Source: Schistocerca nitens (Eukaryota; Arthropoda; Insecta; Orthoptera; Acrididae). From it: a stretch of DNA of 64,000 nucleotides. The position numbers and the translations under genes were made by a program. Positions 33,803 through 45,020 of the stretch are shown in pieces; position 1 is the stretch's first letter; every line of letters begins with the position of its first letter. The stretch covers positions 288,823,205-288,887,204 of the forward strand of contig NC_064616.1 in assembly GCF_023898315.1 (NCBI RefSeq), read 5' to 3'. The notes beneath the pieces are model-generated. The model searched no databases. It was not told the origin of the DNA and saw only the letters and a list, made by a program, of their open reading frames with translations.

Positions 33803-35588
33803 GCGGTATACAGTGTGCGAAACTTTATACACAGAGTTGCTAAATTAGCACCAGCAGTGAATCTAAACCTGCTGCCCATCAAGTCGAACTGAGTTTGGAT
33901 GACAGATACGCATGCACCATTCTATGCTGCATTAAGTCTGTGTCACATTTCATCAGTCGCAGATGCGTCTAAGTGGTGGTATGCCGGTCACTCGATATCC
34001 CATTTCCAGATGTTTTCAACGAGTGAGATATCCGGATGACTTGCTGAGCGGAACATCAGTCTAACACCCTCAGTCTCGAGGTAGGTTAGGACAGGAGGGC
34101 CAACATGTGGTCTTGTGTTATCTTGTTGAAAGATAACGACACTGCGATATCCAAGATACATGTCAGATATGTAAGGGCACATATCAAAATAATAGCTGTG
34201 CAAACCAGAAGTAATTGTACTCTGTAGCCAATGACGCCGCACACCATTACACCAGGTTCTGGGCCCACATAGCAATGACGAATCCAATATGGCTACGTTC
34301 GTTCTTAACAGAGCCTCCACTGATGGATATGACAATCGTAATGATGCTCGTAGAATCGGGACTTGTCTGTAAAGACGACTTGGTGCCACTCTTGTGTTCA
34401 TCATTGTCACGGGGAGCACTACTGTCAGCGTGCCTCTCCCTGCTGACTTGTCAACGGATGCCGCAATAATGGTCGCCATGCTGAGAGTCCGTGGTACTCC
34501 TGACGTCGTCACACTGTCCGTGCGGGTTTATTTTTTATTTTTATTTACACGTCACGTTCCGTAGGACCAAATTGAGGAGCAAATCTCCAAGTTCATGGAA
34601 CGTGTCAGTACATAAATTACAACATAAAAGTAATAACATAAAAAAAATGTTTATGAACCTGAAAAAAGTCAGTCCATAAGTTTAAGTAAACGCAGTCAAC
34701 AATACAATAAGATTCAGCTTAATTTTTCAAGGAACTCCTCGACAGAATAGGAGTGACCCATGAGAAAACTCTTCAGTTTCGATTTGAAAGCGCGATGATT
34801 ACTCCTAAGATTTTTGAATCCGAGTGGTAGCTTATTGAAAATGGATGGAGCAGTATACTGCACACCTTTCTGCACAAGAGTTAAGGAAGTCCGATCCAAA
34901 TGCAGGTTTGATTTCTGCCGAGTATTAACCGAGTGAAAGCTTCTTATTCTTGGGAATAAGCTAATATTGTTAACAAGAAATGACAGTAAGGAATATATAT
35001 ATTGAGAGGCCCATCTCAAAATACTCAGACTCGTGAACAGGGGTCGACAACAGGTTCGTGAACATACACCACGTATTGCCCGAACCGCCCGTTTCTGTGT
35101 CAAAAATATCCTTTTAGAATGGGAATAATTACCCCAAAATATAATACCATACGACACAAGCGAATGAAAGTAAGCAAAGTAGACTAATTTTCGTGTCGAA
35201 CGATCACTTACTTCTGATACTATTCGAATAGTAAAAATGGCAGTATTAAGTCTTTGAACAAGATCCTGAACGGTGGATTTCCACGACAGCTTACTATGTA
35301 TCTGAACACCTAGAAATTTCCACTGTTCAGTTTCGCTAATCATATGCCCGTTCTGTGAAATTAAGACGTCAGGTTTTGTTGAATTGTGTGTTAGAAACTG
35401 TAAAAAATTGAGTCTTACTGTGATTTAACATTAGTTTATTTTCTACAAACCATGAACTTAGGTCATGTACTGCACTATTTGAAATCGAGCCAATGTTGCT
35501 CACAACGTCCTTTACTACCAAGCTAGTGTCATCAGCAAACAGAAATATTTTAGAGTTACCCGTAATACTAGATGGGATATCATTAATA

Positions 35589-37010
35589 CACTCCTGGAAA
35601 TGGAAAAAAGAACACATTGACACCGGTGTGTCAGACCCACCATACTTGCTCCGGACACTGCGAGAGGGCTGTACAAGCAATGATCACACGCACGGCACAG
35701 CGGACACACCAGGAACCGCGGTGTTGGCCGTCGAATGGCGCTAGCTGCGCAGCATTTGTGCACCGCCGCCGTCAGTGTCAGCCAGTTTGCCGTGGCATAC
35801 GGAGCTCCATCGCAGTCTTTAACACTGGTAGCATGCCGCGACAGCGTGGACGTGAACCGTATGTGCAGTTGACGGACTTTGAGCGAGGGCGTATAGTGGG
35901 CATGCGGGAGGCCGGGTGGACGTACCGCCGAATTGCTCAACACGTGGGGCGTGAGGTCTCCACAGTACATCGATGTTGTCGCCAGTGGTCGGCGGAAGGT
36001 GCACGTGCCCGTCGACCTGGGACCGGACCGCAGCGACGCACGGATGCACGCCAAGACCGTAGGATCCTACGCAGTGCCGTAGGGGACCACACCGCCACTC
36101 CCCAGCAAATTAGGGACACTGTTGCTCCTGGGGTATCGGCGAGGACCATTCGCAACCGTCTCCATGAAGCTGGGCTACGGTCCCGCACACCGTTAGGCCG
36201 TCTTCCGCTCACGCCCCAACATCGTGCCGCCCGCCTCCAGTGGTGTCGCGACAGGCGTGAATGGAGGGACGAATGGAGACGTGTCGTCTTCAGCGATGAG
36301 AGTCGCTTCTGCCTTGGTGCCAATGATGGTCGTATGCGTGTTTGGCGCCGTGCAGGTGAGCGCCACAATCAGGACTGCATACGACCGAGGCACACAGGGC
36401 CAACACCCGGCATCATGGTGTGGGGAGCGATCTCCTACACTGGCCGTACACCACTGGTGATCGTCGAGGGGACACTGAATAGTGCACGGTACATCCAAAC
36501 CGTCATCGAACCCATCGTTCTACCATTCCTAGACCGGCAAGGGAACTTGCTGTTCCAACAGGACAATCCACGTCCGCATGTATCCCGTGCCACCCAACGT
36601 GCTCTAGAAGGTGTAAGTCAACTACCCTGGCCAGCAAGATCTCCGGATCTGTCCCCCATTGAGCATGTTTGGGACTGGATGAAGCGTCGTCTCACGCGGT
36701 CTGCACGTCCAGCACGAACGCTGGTCCAACTGAGGCGCCAGGTGGAAATGGCATGGCAAGCCGTTCCACAGGACTACATCCAGCATCTCTACGATCGTCT
36801 CCATGGGAGAATAGCAGCCTGCATTGCTGCGAAAGGTGGATATACACTGTACTAGTGCCGACATTGTGCATGCTCTGTTGCCTGTGTCTATGTGCCTGTG
36901 GTTCTGTCAGTGTGATCATGTGATGTATCTGACCCCAGGAATGTGTCAATAAAGTTTCCCCTTCCTGGGACAATGAATTCACGGTGTTCTTATTTCAATT
37001 TCCAGGAGTG
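35589..37010 (+). mobile_element. Tc1 element with intact transposase
   Basis: 1422 bp element. TIRs of about 27 bp start cactcctggaaatggaaa at the left and end with the near-complement ttcaatttccaggagtg. TA duplications at 35587-35588 and 37011-37012. Removing it rejoins the LINE codons for PLLFLIY and INDIPSS exactly, which proves both ends and the polarity of nesting. Confidence 0.96.
35833..36855 (+). CDS. Tc1 transposase, uninterrupted (340 aa)
   Basis: Cut-and-paste transposase acting on its own TIRs. The start MPRQRGREPYVQLTDFERGR at 35833 is chosen over the in-frame ATG at 35617 because Tc1 proteins begin this way and the earlier ATG lies next to the TIR. Residues about 12-55 form the first helix-turn-helix (IVGMREAGWTYRRIAQHVGR). 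A second HTH follows at about 70-125 (RTDARQDRRILRSAVGDHT). Catalytic residues are Asp155 (VVFSDESRF), Asp244 (LLFQQDNPRPHVSR) and Glu277 (RSPDLSPIEHVW). By count, 32 residues separate Asp244 and Glu277, two fewer than the classical DD34E. The C-terminus is IAACIAAKGGYTLY. No stops or frameshifts. Confidence 0.95.
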   Translation: MPRQRGREPYVQLTDFERGRIVGMREAGWTYRRIAQHVGREVSTVHRCCRQWSAEGARARRPGTGPQRRTDARQDRRILRSAVGDHTATPQQIRDTVAPGVSARTIRNRLHEAGLRSRTPLGRLPLTPQHRAARLQWCRDRREWRDEWRRVVFSDESRFCLGANDGRMRVWRRAGERHNQDCIRPRHTGPTPGIMVWGAISYTGRTPLVIVEGTLNSARYIQTVIEPIVLPFLDRQGNLLFQQDNPRPHVSRATQRALEGVSQLPWPARSPDLSPIEHVWDWMKRRLTRSARPARTLVQLRRQVEMAWQAVPQDYIQHLYDRLHGRIAACIAAKGGYTLY

Positions 37011-38989
37011 TATAAATAAGGAACAGGAGTGGCCCCAATACCGATCCCTGCGGCACCCCCAACTTGACAGTACCCCACTCAGATCCCACATCACAGCCGT
37101 TATCAACATTGTGAATAATGACCTTTTGCTGCCTGTTGCTAAAGTAAGAGGTGAACCAATTGTGAGCTACTGCCCGTATTTCGTAATAGTCCAACTTCTG
37201 GAGCAATTTTTTTGTGATCAACACAATCAAATGTCTTAGTTAAATCAAAAAGTATGCCAAGCGTTCGAAACCTTTTGTTTAGCCCATCCAGTACCTCACA
37301 GAGAAAAGAGAATATAGCATTTTCAGTTGTTAGACGACTTCTAAAGGTGAACTGTACCTTTGATAGCAAATCATGTGATATAAAATGATCAATTATCCTT
37401 ACATACACAGCCTTTTCAATAACTTTTGCGAACACTGATGGCACAGAAACAGGTCTAAAATTATCTACATTATCCCTTTCTCCCTTTTTATAAAGCGGCT
37501 TTACTACTGAGTACTTTAATCGCTCAGGAAACTGACCATTCCTAAAGGAAAAATTACAAATATGGCTAAATACAGTACTTTAATATTCTGCTAGACTCTC
37601 CATCATAACCATGAGAGTCCTTAGTTTTCAGTGATTTAATTATTGACTTAATCTCCCTCTTGTCTGTATCACAGAGGAGTATCTCAGACATCAATCTCGG
37701 AAAGGCATTTGCCAAGAAAGTTATATGATTTCCTGCAGAAACTAAATTTTTATTTACTTCACCAGCAATGCTCAAAAACTGATTGTTAAATAGTTTACAT
37801 ATATCCGATTTATCAGTAACAGAAATATTTTTACTGCGAACTGACTTTATATTGTCGACCTTGTGCTGCTGACTAGACACTTCCTTCACAACTGACCATA
37901 TGGTTTTAATTTTATCCTGTGAATTAGCTATTCTATTTGCGTATCACATACTCTTTTGCCTTGCTAATAACATTTTTAAGCACGTTACAATACTGTGTGT
38001 AATGGGCTAGTGTAGCTTGATTATGACTGCTTCTAACATTTTGGTATGATTTCCGCTTTGTGCTACAAGATATCCTTATCCCACGAGTCAGCCACCCAGG
38101 CTGCCTATTACTGCTAGTACCCCGTTTAGAACGTTCTAATGGAAAGCAACTCTCAAAGAGCATGAGAAATGTGTTAAGGAAAGTATTGTACTTATCATCT
38201 ATGTTATCGGCCCTATAAACATCCTGCCACTCTTGTTCCTTGACAAGGTTTAAAAAACTCTCTATTGCTGTTGGATTAACTTTCCTACATAGTTTGTAAT
38301 TAAATATGACATTGGTTTGAGTACAAAAGCCTTTTAGTGTTAAAATTTGTGCAACATGGTCTGGAAGGCCATTCACTCTTTTACTAACAGAATGCCCATC
38401 TAGTAATGACGAATGAATAAAAATATTGTCATAGCTATGCTACTGTTCCCCTGCACCCTAGTTGGAAAAAACACAGTCTGCATCAGATCATATGAATTTA
38501 GGAGATCTACCAACATCTTTATCTTGCACCATCATATACAAAATTAATATTGAAGTCATCACATATAACTAATTTCTGGTACTTCCCACAAAGTGAAACA
38601 AGAACCCTCTTTAGCTTGAGCAGAAATGCTCTGAAGTCGGAGTTAGGGGACCTATAAACAACAACAACAATTAGAAGTTTAGTTTCACTAAATTTAACTG
38701 CCTCTGCACAACATTCAAATATCTGTTCAGTGCAGTGACATTATACGTCTATAGACTCAAATGGAATACTGTTTTTTACTTACATAGCCACTCCCCCTCC
38801 CCGCAAGGAACTCCTTGAGAAACAGCCAGTTAATCTGTATCCTGGTAAAGGAAGCCTCCGAATTCTCAAATTATTATTATTAACCAATAATTTCAGAGTC
38901 AACATCTATAAGCAATTCACTAACTTTACCTCTAATACCTCTTATATTTTGATGAAATATGCTAATTACTTCTCTACTTGGAAACATTA

Positions 38990-39190
38990 AAAAAAATGGT
39001 TCAAATGGCTCTGAGCACTATGGGACTTAACATCTGTGGTCATCAGTCCTCTAGAACTTAGAACTACTTAAACCTAACTAACCTAAGGACATCACACACA
39101 TCCATGCCCGAGGCAGGATTCGAACCTGCGACCGTAGCAGTCGCGCGGTTCCGGACTGAGCGCCTAGAACCGCTAGACCACCGCGGCAGG
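38990..39190 (-). mobile_element. SINE1, full length, in LINE endonuclease
   Basis: Perfect 13 bp TSD cttggaaacatta at 38977-38989 and 39191-39203. Excision rejoins the LINE frame SEDVMFPSREVISIFHQN. Confidence 0.95.
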
Positions 39191-39640
39191 CTTGGAAACA
39201 TTACATCCTCGGATGGTAAGCCATTAGTTAGAGGGACTTCCTTTAAGCAGGTATACCTATCAGCTGACTTCAATCTAAAAAATGTGCAGCTCTAACATTA
39301 ACTACTATAGGAATTTTTCCATGATGCAAACAAGCTCATTACCTATCCCTGACACTTGACGTGAATGTACATCCTGCACGGCAGAGTGAACACTATGTCT
39401 GTACCCGCGGGTGTTAATCGCGTGGAGCCATTGAGATCCTGCATGGAGTTGAGTATATTCCTCCTAAATCCATCGGTTATGCATTCGCGCGTGTCTCGTG
39501 AAGCCTCGCCCATATGAGCAGCAATACTGCGGAAAGGTAAACTCCAGTTTCAATATGCCATGATCCAGTTGCTGTCGAGTTCTGACACGTGTTGGTAGTT
39601 GTTTCTCCTTCTTACACGAGGTATAACATGACCTTCTCAC

Positions 39641-41042
39641 AAACAGACAACATTCAAACGCGATTTCTGTATGGAAAACCTGCTGCGTAATTTTCCTTTA
39701 TACACAGAAGGTAGAGAGCGTGACTCACACGTGCTTTGAGAAGTTGCACTGAAATGTTAATCATCTGCATATCCACGCACGTAGTAGACCTAATGCGAAT
39801 ATCGCGTTTGTTGCATGCCACGTTCATAGTGTTTTAGTGCTAGCAATGTAGTAAACTATACTTTTGATGTACCATTTCACATTTTTATGCTTTCCAATAT
39901 GCAGTAAGGAAAACTTTATTAACAGTTGAGAAAGAAGCCGAGCAAGAAGGTGAGAGAGAAGTGGATGAAAAGGCAGGCAAGAGCACTAGCTGAGGCGGCA
40001 GTGGACAATGCGATCTGTGGAGCGGATCGGAATGCGGGAGGGCGTCAGTCCATCGGAGGAACGCCGCACAAGATGGCCGCCGTCCTCCGGCAGCAACAAT
40101 AGGCCGTGTCACAAAACGCCATGTCCCACGTGGCCTCCACGCCATCTGTATCGACTGCCGCTCTTGCCACACACGAGTTCCCAGTCTACTGGCTACAGGA
40201 AGCGCACGACAGCAAAGACAAATATTTCAGCTGAATTATTCCAGATATGTAAATTGAAAATTAGCCCGCGTGATGAGTTGAGGAACTGACGTAGTGTCTT
40301 ACATAAAGTAAAAGAAATACACTCACAGATTCCAGTGTAGTTAGCGGAAATTACGTAATCCACTACTGTAAAGTTTGGTGTGTTACAAATAGTTACTGAA
40401 CCTGAAATAATGAATTGCTGAAAGAGATGGGGTGACAGGATGTCCTTTGTTAGGGTTCCGTATCTCAAACGGTAAAATCGGAACTGTTATAGGATCACTT
40501 TGTTGCCCGTCTGTTTGCCCGCCTAAGTTCCCTTTTTCTCAGGAATAGGTAGAGGTATCATGTTGAAATTTATGTCAAATACGGAGGTCAACGGGCGGTG
40601 TAAGACATTTAAGCTTCTAAGCCAATGCAATGAAAAGATGCGGCCATTTATGTCACATATTTTGATGTTAACAACACATTCTTCAAAACCTGTAGATGAG
40701 CTACATATATATGCATAATTAAGTTTATACGGAATCCTCAGAGCGCATGTCCTACCAGTACTTGTCCGGTTTTTATTTACTATAAGACGATTTTGTGATT
40801 TTAAGTTTACTCTGCACAACGGGAAAAAGGCATTACTTGGGAAATGATCTAGCACTTTGCTTTCACTCATATTTCCACTCAGCGACGCTGAGAAATATGT
40901 TGCCTGGTACGTACTGCCAGCACTATGTGCTGCGTGTGGGAAATTTTAAAGCTCAAAATCGAAGAGGATGTCCCGAGGGGAGTAAAATAAAGGTCATAGC
41001 CGTTCGTATGAATCATAAAGTGCGACACTCTGAATTTAGACA
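39641..41042. other. mostly unannotated; one dispersed repeat
   Basis: At 40450-40640 the phrase ttagggttccgtatctcaaa, then ggatcactttgttgcccgtc resembles a dispersed insect repeat that I recognise only from memory. No gene seen. GC is higher at 40000-40160 (ccgcacaagatggccgccgt) without a supported exon. Confidence 0.4.
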
Positions 41043-41054
41043 CTTTAAGCAGGT

Positions 41055-41254
41055 TCAAATGGTTCAAATGGCTCTGAGCACTATGGGACTCAACTGCTGA
41101 GGTCATTAGTCCCCTAGAACTTAGAACTAGTTAAACCTAACTAACCTAAGGACATCACAAACATCCATGCCCGAGGCAGGATTCGAACCTGCGACCGTAG
41201 CGGTCTTGCGGTTCCAGACTGCAGCGCCTTTAACCGCACGGCCACTTCGGCCGG
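41055..41254 (-). mobile_element. SINE1, full length, at LINE 5' junction
   Basis: Perfect 12 bp TSD ctttaagcaggt at 41043-41054 and 41255-41266. The tail has two CATTTGAAC units. The TSD overlaps the first bases of the RTE LINE copy that follows (aagcaggt). Confidence 0.94.
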
Positions 41255-41258
41255 CTTT

Positions 41259-42775
41259 AAGCAGGTGATGACAGGTGTGAAAATTACCAAACTATCAGTT
41301 TAATAAGTCACAGCTGCAAAATACTAACACTACTTCTTTACAGACGAATGGAAAAAGTGGTAGAAGCCGATCTCGTGGAATATCAGTTTGGATTCCGTAG
41401 AAATGTTGGAACACGTGAGGCAATACTAACCCTACGACTTATCTTAGAAAATAGATTAAGGAAAGGCAAACCTACGTATCTAGCGTTTGTAGACTTAGAG
41501 AAAGCTTTTGAAAATGTTGAGTGGAATACTCTCTTTCAAATTCTGAAGGTGGCAGGAATAAAATACAGAAAGTGAAAGGCTATTTACAATTTTTACAGAA
41601 ACCGTATGGCAGTTATAAGAGTCGAGGGGCATGAAAGGGAAGCAGTGGTTGGGAAGGGAGTGAGACAGGGTTGTAGCCTATATCCCATGTTATTCAATCT
41701 GTATATTGAGCAAGCAGTAAAGGAAACAAAAGAAAAATTCGGAGTAGGAATTAAAATCCATGGAGAAGAAATACAAACTTCGAGGTTCGCCCATGACATT
41801 GTGATTCTGTCAGAGGCAGCAAAGGACCTGGAAGAGCAGCTGAACGGAATGGACAGTGTCTTGAAAGGAGGATATAAGATGAACATCAACAAAAGCAAAA
41901 CGAGAATAATGGGATGTAGTCGAATTAAATCGGGTGATGCTGCGGCAATTAGATTAGGAAATGAGACGCTTAAAGTAGTAAATGAGTTTTGCTATTTGGG
42001 GAGCAAAATAACTGATCATGGTTGAAGTAGAGAGAATATAAAATATAGACCGGCAATGGCAAGGAAAACGTTTCTGAATAAGAGAAGTTTGTTAACATCG
42101 AGTATAGATTTAAGTGTCAGGAAGTCGTTTCTGAAAGTATTTGTATGGAGTGTGGCCATGTATGAAAGTGAAACGTGGATGATACATAGTTTAGACAAGA
42201 AGAGAATAGAAGCTTTCGAAATGTGGTGCTACAGAAGAATGCTGAAGTTTAGAGAGGTAGATCACATAACTAATGAGGAGGTATTGAATAGAATTGGAGA
42301 GAAGAGAAATTTGTGGCACAACTTGACTAGAAGAAGGGATCGGTTGGTAGGGCATATTCTGAGGCATCAAGGGATCACCAGTTTTGTACTGGAGGGCAGC
42401 GTGGAGAGTAAAAATTGTAGAGGGAGACCAAGGGATGAATAAACTAAACAGATTCAGAAAGATGTAGGTGGCAGTAGGTACTGGGAGATGAAGAACCTTG
42501 CACAGGATAGAGTAGCACGGAGAGCTGCATCAAACCAGTCTCTGGACGGAAGACCACAACGCCGGCCGGGGTGGCCGAGCGGTTCTAGGTGTTACAGTCT
42601 GGAACCGCGCGACCGCTACGGTCGCAGATTAGAATCCTGCCTCGGACATGGGTGTGTGTGGTGTCCTTAGGTTAGTTTGGTTTAAGTAGTTCTAAGTTCT
42701 AGGGGACTGATGATTTCGGAAGTTAAGTCCCATAGTGCTCAGAGCCATTTGAACCATTTGAAGACCACAACAACA
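41259..42775 (+). pseudogene. RTE-clade LINE, second copy, 5'-truncated
   Basis: Same family as 16869-18230. Fragments in order: MEKVVEADLVEYQFGFRRNV, then YLAFVDLEKAFENVEW (catalytic Asp retained), stop at 41573, GVRQGCSLYPMLFNLYIEQA, SRFAHDIVILSEA where the FADD active site has become FAHD, stop near 42022, then MARKTFLNKRSLLTS and RIEAFEMWCYRRMLKFREV to SKNCRGRPRDE. Ends in gaagaccacaacaacaag, interrupted by SINE1 at 42561. The changed active site shows it is inactive. Confidence 0.93.
42561..42759 (+). mobile_element. SINE1, full length, in LINE 3' tail
   Basis: Perfect 12 bp TSD gaagaccacaac at 42549-42560 and 42760-42771. The target is the terminal sequence of the RTE LINE. The B box is mutated (AGATTAGAATCC). 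Confidence 0.94.
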
Positions 42776-42779
42776 AGAA

Positions 42780-44010
42780 CGTTTCGTAACTGACGGAAAT
42801 GGGAAGTGTTACAGCATGGTGTACCGGTCCAATAGTTATCGAAATTTATAGAAATGTTTATCTCGTAACGGATGCCAAACGAATAAACTTACTTTGCATC
42901 CGTAACTAAAGGCAATCATCAACATCAGTAAGAGTTGTGAATGTCATGGGCACGAATACACCCTTCCATTCCTTGTGGCATGGAAGCAGATAGCCTCCGA
43001 ATGTCGCCTTGACGAATTACATGCTACACCTGGAAAAAAAGCTCATGAAGATTGCTGGCTGGGGGCTGGTACACGTCTTCATATGGAATAACCCCAGACA
43101 TATTTCATTGGTGGTAAATTAACAGACTGGGAACGCCACTCAAGAATCAGTACATTTCTCAAGACGTGTGAGGTGAACTGCAGTGTGTGGTCTTGCATTC
43201 TTTTGTTGGAATATGCCGCTTGATACTCTGGTCATGAAGAGTATGAATACAGAGTTTACCACTCTGTCACACACTGGCGCGCGTTCAATCCCCCTTAAAA
43301 CTTTGCAGATCTCTCTCGTAGCTCTGCATACACCATCATACCAGGAGTTGGAGATGTATAGACCGCTTCCAATGACATTTTACCAGGTCTTCTAAGGACA
43401 CGTCGACGTCGATATGACAGCCAAAAACAAGCGAGACACATAATTGATTGTCATATGATGCCACTCACTATTCTGATAGACTGTGACTCTATATCGCGCA
43501 GTCTCTCTTTTCTGTGGTAGCGTTTCTGCGCAAAACTACGCATGACAACTCGAGGTCTCAGACTGACAGTTCGTAGTGACACTCTGCCTGAAGCCTCTAC
43601 TTCTATCTCAGCTGCTGTCATCCGTCCGTTCGCCAGCGCCAGTCGAACAGTCTTAGTAACTTCTCGTAGTGTCGTCTTTCTGAAAGTATTCGTGCCAACA
43701 CTTCTTGCCACGCCGTTCCTCTTAGTTTATATCTTCCCACGTTTTACAGCCACTGCACTACCGCTGGCTGTGATATCCGTCTTTACGATGCTTCCACATC
43801 CAGTATGCCAATCGTTCGGCATCTCCCAAAGACCTAAAGATGACTATGAACTGCACTTGCACTTCCGCCCCTCATGCTGTGTTACCACCTCTACTCGAGA
43901 GGTTCCAGTAACGTTAGACACACTCAATAGTCATCATGTGATGATACCATTCTTCATCTGTAGGCGTGCGCTTTACTGTTGTAATAACACTGAAAATAAG
44001 TTCTCGTGAA
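42780..44010 (-). pseudogene. Tc1-family transposase remnant
   Basis: Minus strand. The HTH region TVRLALANGRMTAAEIEVEA, then RVSLRTVSLRP (frame 43451-43711) is typical of the second HTH of Tc1 proteins. Further down, FQQKNARPHTAVHLTRLEKC carries the second catalytic block with Asp changed to Lys. A frame-shifted WRSQSVNLPPMKYVWGYS stands where SPDLSPIEHVWG is expected, with Glu changed to Lys. Inactive. Boundaries approximate. The long plus-strand open frame at 43542-44009 is antisense to this. Confidence 0.75.
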
Positions 44011-44525
44011 GATGAAGTATGAATCAACATATTTCACAGGCATGGAAATAATGGCTTATCAATTCAGTAGCGTTAGACCAAGGACCGGTGTTCCATTTCT
44101 GTCACTGTAAGAACACCAGACATTGTGAGCCCTGCAGGGCACTGATACAAAGATCGTAGCCTATTTTACAATTAGGGACTGGCGTCAAAATGCTTCATAG
44201 TCACAAATAGCTGAAGCCTCATGTTAACTAAAAACAACAGGGGGAAATAACTTATTGAGAAATACATTCAAATATGTAGTATTAGTTATAGTAGCAGTAG
44301 CAGCTTTATTCATCTGTAGATCTCTTTTACAAGGATGTTGGACATGTCCTGGTGTTACAATTTAAGAACAACAGATGTACCGTAATTCATGCTTTTACAT
44401 ACTTAGTGTTCTAGTTTGACAAGTACGGGACAGTTAGTCTGCGTTACCTTATAGTAGGTAACACCCTGGCATTCTTTTGAATGGTGACTCAATAAGGAGT
44501 TGCGTGGGTCACGACCACCAAACCA
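44011..44525. other. unannotated, no gene seen
   Basis: No domain or repeat recognised. Confidence 0.4.
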
Positions 44526-44584
44526 GTATTAATAACAAAAGGAGGATTAACATTGGTCGATAAAGTATCAGTCTTTATTTCTGT

Positions 44585-44626
44585 TGCTTATCGATTTCAA
44601 TCCCTGCGTGATCATCATCAGTGCTA
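44585..44626 (-). ncRNA. hammerhead-like core, left arm of second fold-back
   Basis: Minus strand: CTGATGA (plus 44615-44621), an extra T, GATC..GATT possible stem II, GAAA, TCGAT and A. Together A plus TCGAT forms the self-complementary ATCGAT where stem III is expected. Both core blocks are intact, but I could not find a convincing stem I. Confidence 0.4.
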
Positions 44627-44818
44627 GTATTAAAGCCCCGTGGACTCATAAATGCAACAGATGGCAGTATCTGCTCATATCAATGAAGGGTACTTGTCAG
44701 ACCTAAGGTACAAATGAGTAGCATTTGTACCTTCGGTCTGACAAGTACTCTTCATTGATAGGAGCAAATACTGCTATTTTACTACTTGTATTTAGAAATC
44801 CACAGGGCTCTAATACTA

Positions 44819-44856
44819 GCATTGACGATGGTCAGGCAGTGCTGAAATCGATTTGC
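44819..44856 (+). ncRNA. hammerhead-like core, right arm of second fold-back
   Basis: GCA then TTGACGA (core CUGANGA with C to T), T, GGTCAGGCAGTGCT, GAAA, TCGAT, T, TGC. Only 3 bp of stem I (GCA/TGC) and a weak stem II. It is the diverged partner of the left-arm motif. Confidence 0.35.
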
Positions 44857-44910
44857 AACAGAAATAAAAATTATACTTCAACGACTAATGCTTGCCCTCC
44901 TTTTGTTATT

Positions 44911-45020
44911 AACCCTGGCATTTGCCTAAAGTAATTTAGGTAAACAACGGAAAACCTAAATGAGGATGGCCGGATGACAATCGGAGCCTCCACCCTCCCG
45001 AATACAAGGCCACTCTGTTT
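44911..45020 (-). mobile_element. SINE3 family fragment
   Basis: Minus strand carries GGAGGCTCCGATTGTCATCC and the family signature TTTAGGTTTTCCGTTGTTTA. Head and 3' end are missing. It was copied along with the tandem duplication. Confidence 0.7.

Larger units (their letters stand above)
34527..39398 (-). pseudogene. LINE with endonuclease and RT (CR1/Jockey-like), interrupted
   Basis: Long minus-strand LINE. Putative ORF2 start MKSADRYTCLKEVPLTNG near 39273. The apurinic-type endonuclease begins at FHQNIRGIRGKVSELLIDVD. The linker/RT starts FNNQFLSIAGEVNKNL and VFAKVIEKAVYVRIIDHF. The RT core has LGILFDLTKTFDCVDHKK, GVPQGSVLGPLLFLIY continuing after the Tc1 insertion as INDIPSSITGNSKIFLFADD, and the C-terminus VSYGIIFWGNYSHSKRIF to a stop at about 34714. 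The 3' tail is an A/T-rich (aaat)-like run at 34529-34548. Diverged TSD ctgtccgtgcggg (34514-34526) and ctgtacccgcggg (39399-39411). Without inserts it is about 3.2 kb. Frameshifts present. Confidence 0.85.
33803..39640 (-). pseudogene. Tc1-family element C, host of a LINE insertion
   Basis: Old Tc1-like transposase in two pieces: 33803-34526 and about 39412-39640, separated by a LINE. The main piece (frame 33988-34512) contains VVIFQQDNTRPHVGPPVLTY with the second catalytic Asp, and SHPDISLVENIWKWDIE with the final Glu. A frameshifted VMVCGVIGYRVQ segment comes before it. The N-terminal part is presumably within 39412-39640 (HMGEASRDTRECITDGF in one frame). Multiple lesions. Confidence 0.65.
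44526..44913. repeat. fold-back element, ~190 bp arms, 5 nt loop
   Basis: Left arm 44526-44716 and right arm 44722-44913 are diverged reverse complements meeting at caaatg-agtag-catttg, so the strand can form a near-perfect hairpin. The outermost part (ataacaaaaggagg and cctccttttgttat) pairs as well. Hammerhead-like cores lie in both arms pointing outward. No coding sequence. Confidence 0.88.

Noticed and set aside
35937-36498. Long minus-strand frames of 143 and 101 codons
   Set aside because: Antisense shadows of the intact GC-rich Tc1 transposase.
43542-44009. 155-codon plus-strand open frame
   Set aside because: It is antisense to a Tc1 helix-turn-helix region on the minus strand (43451-43711).
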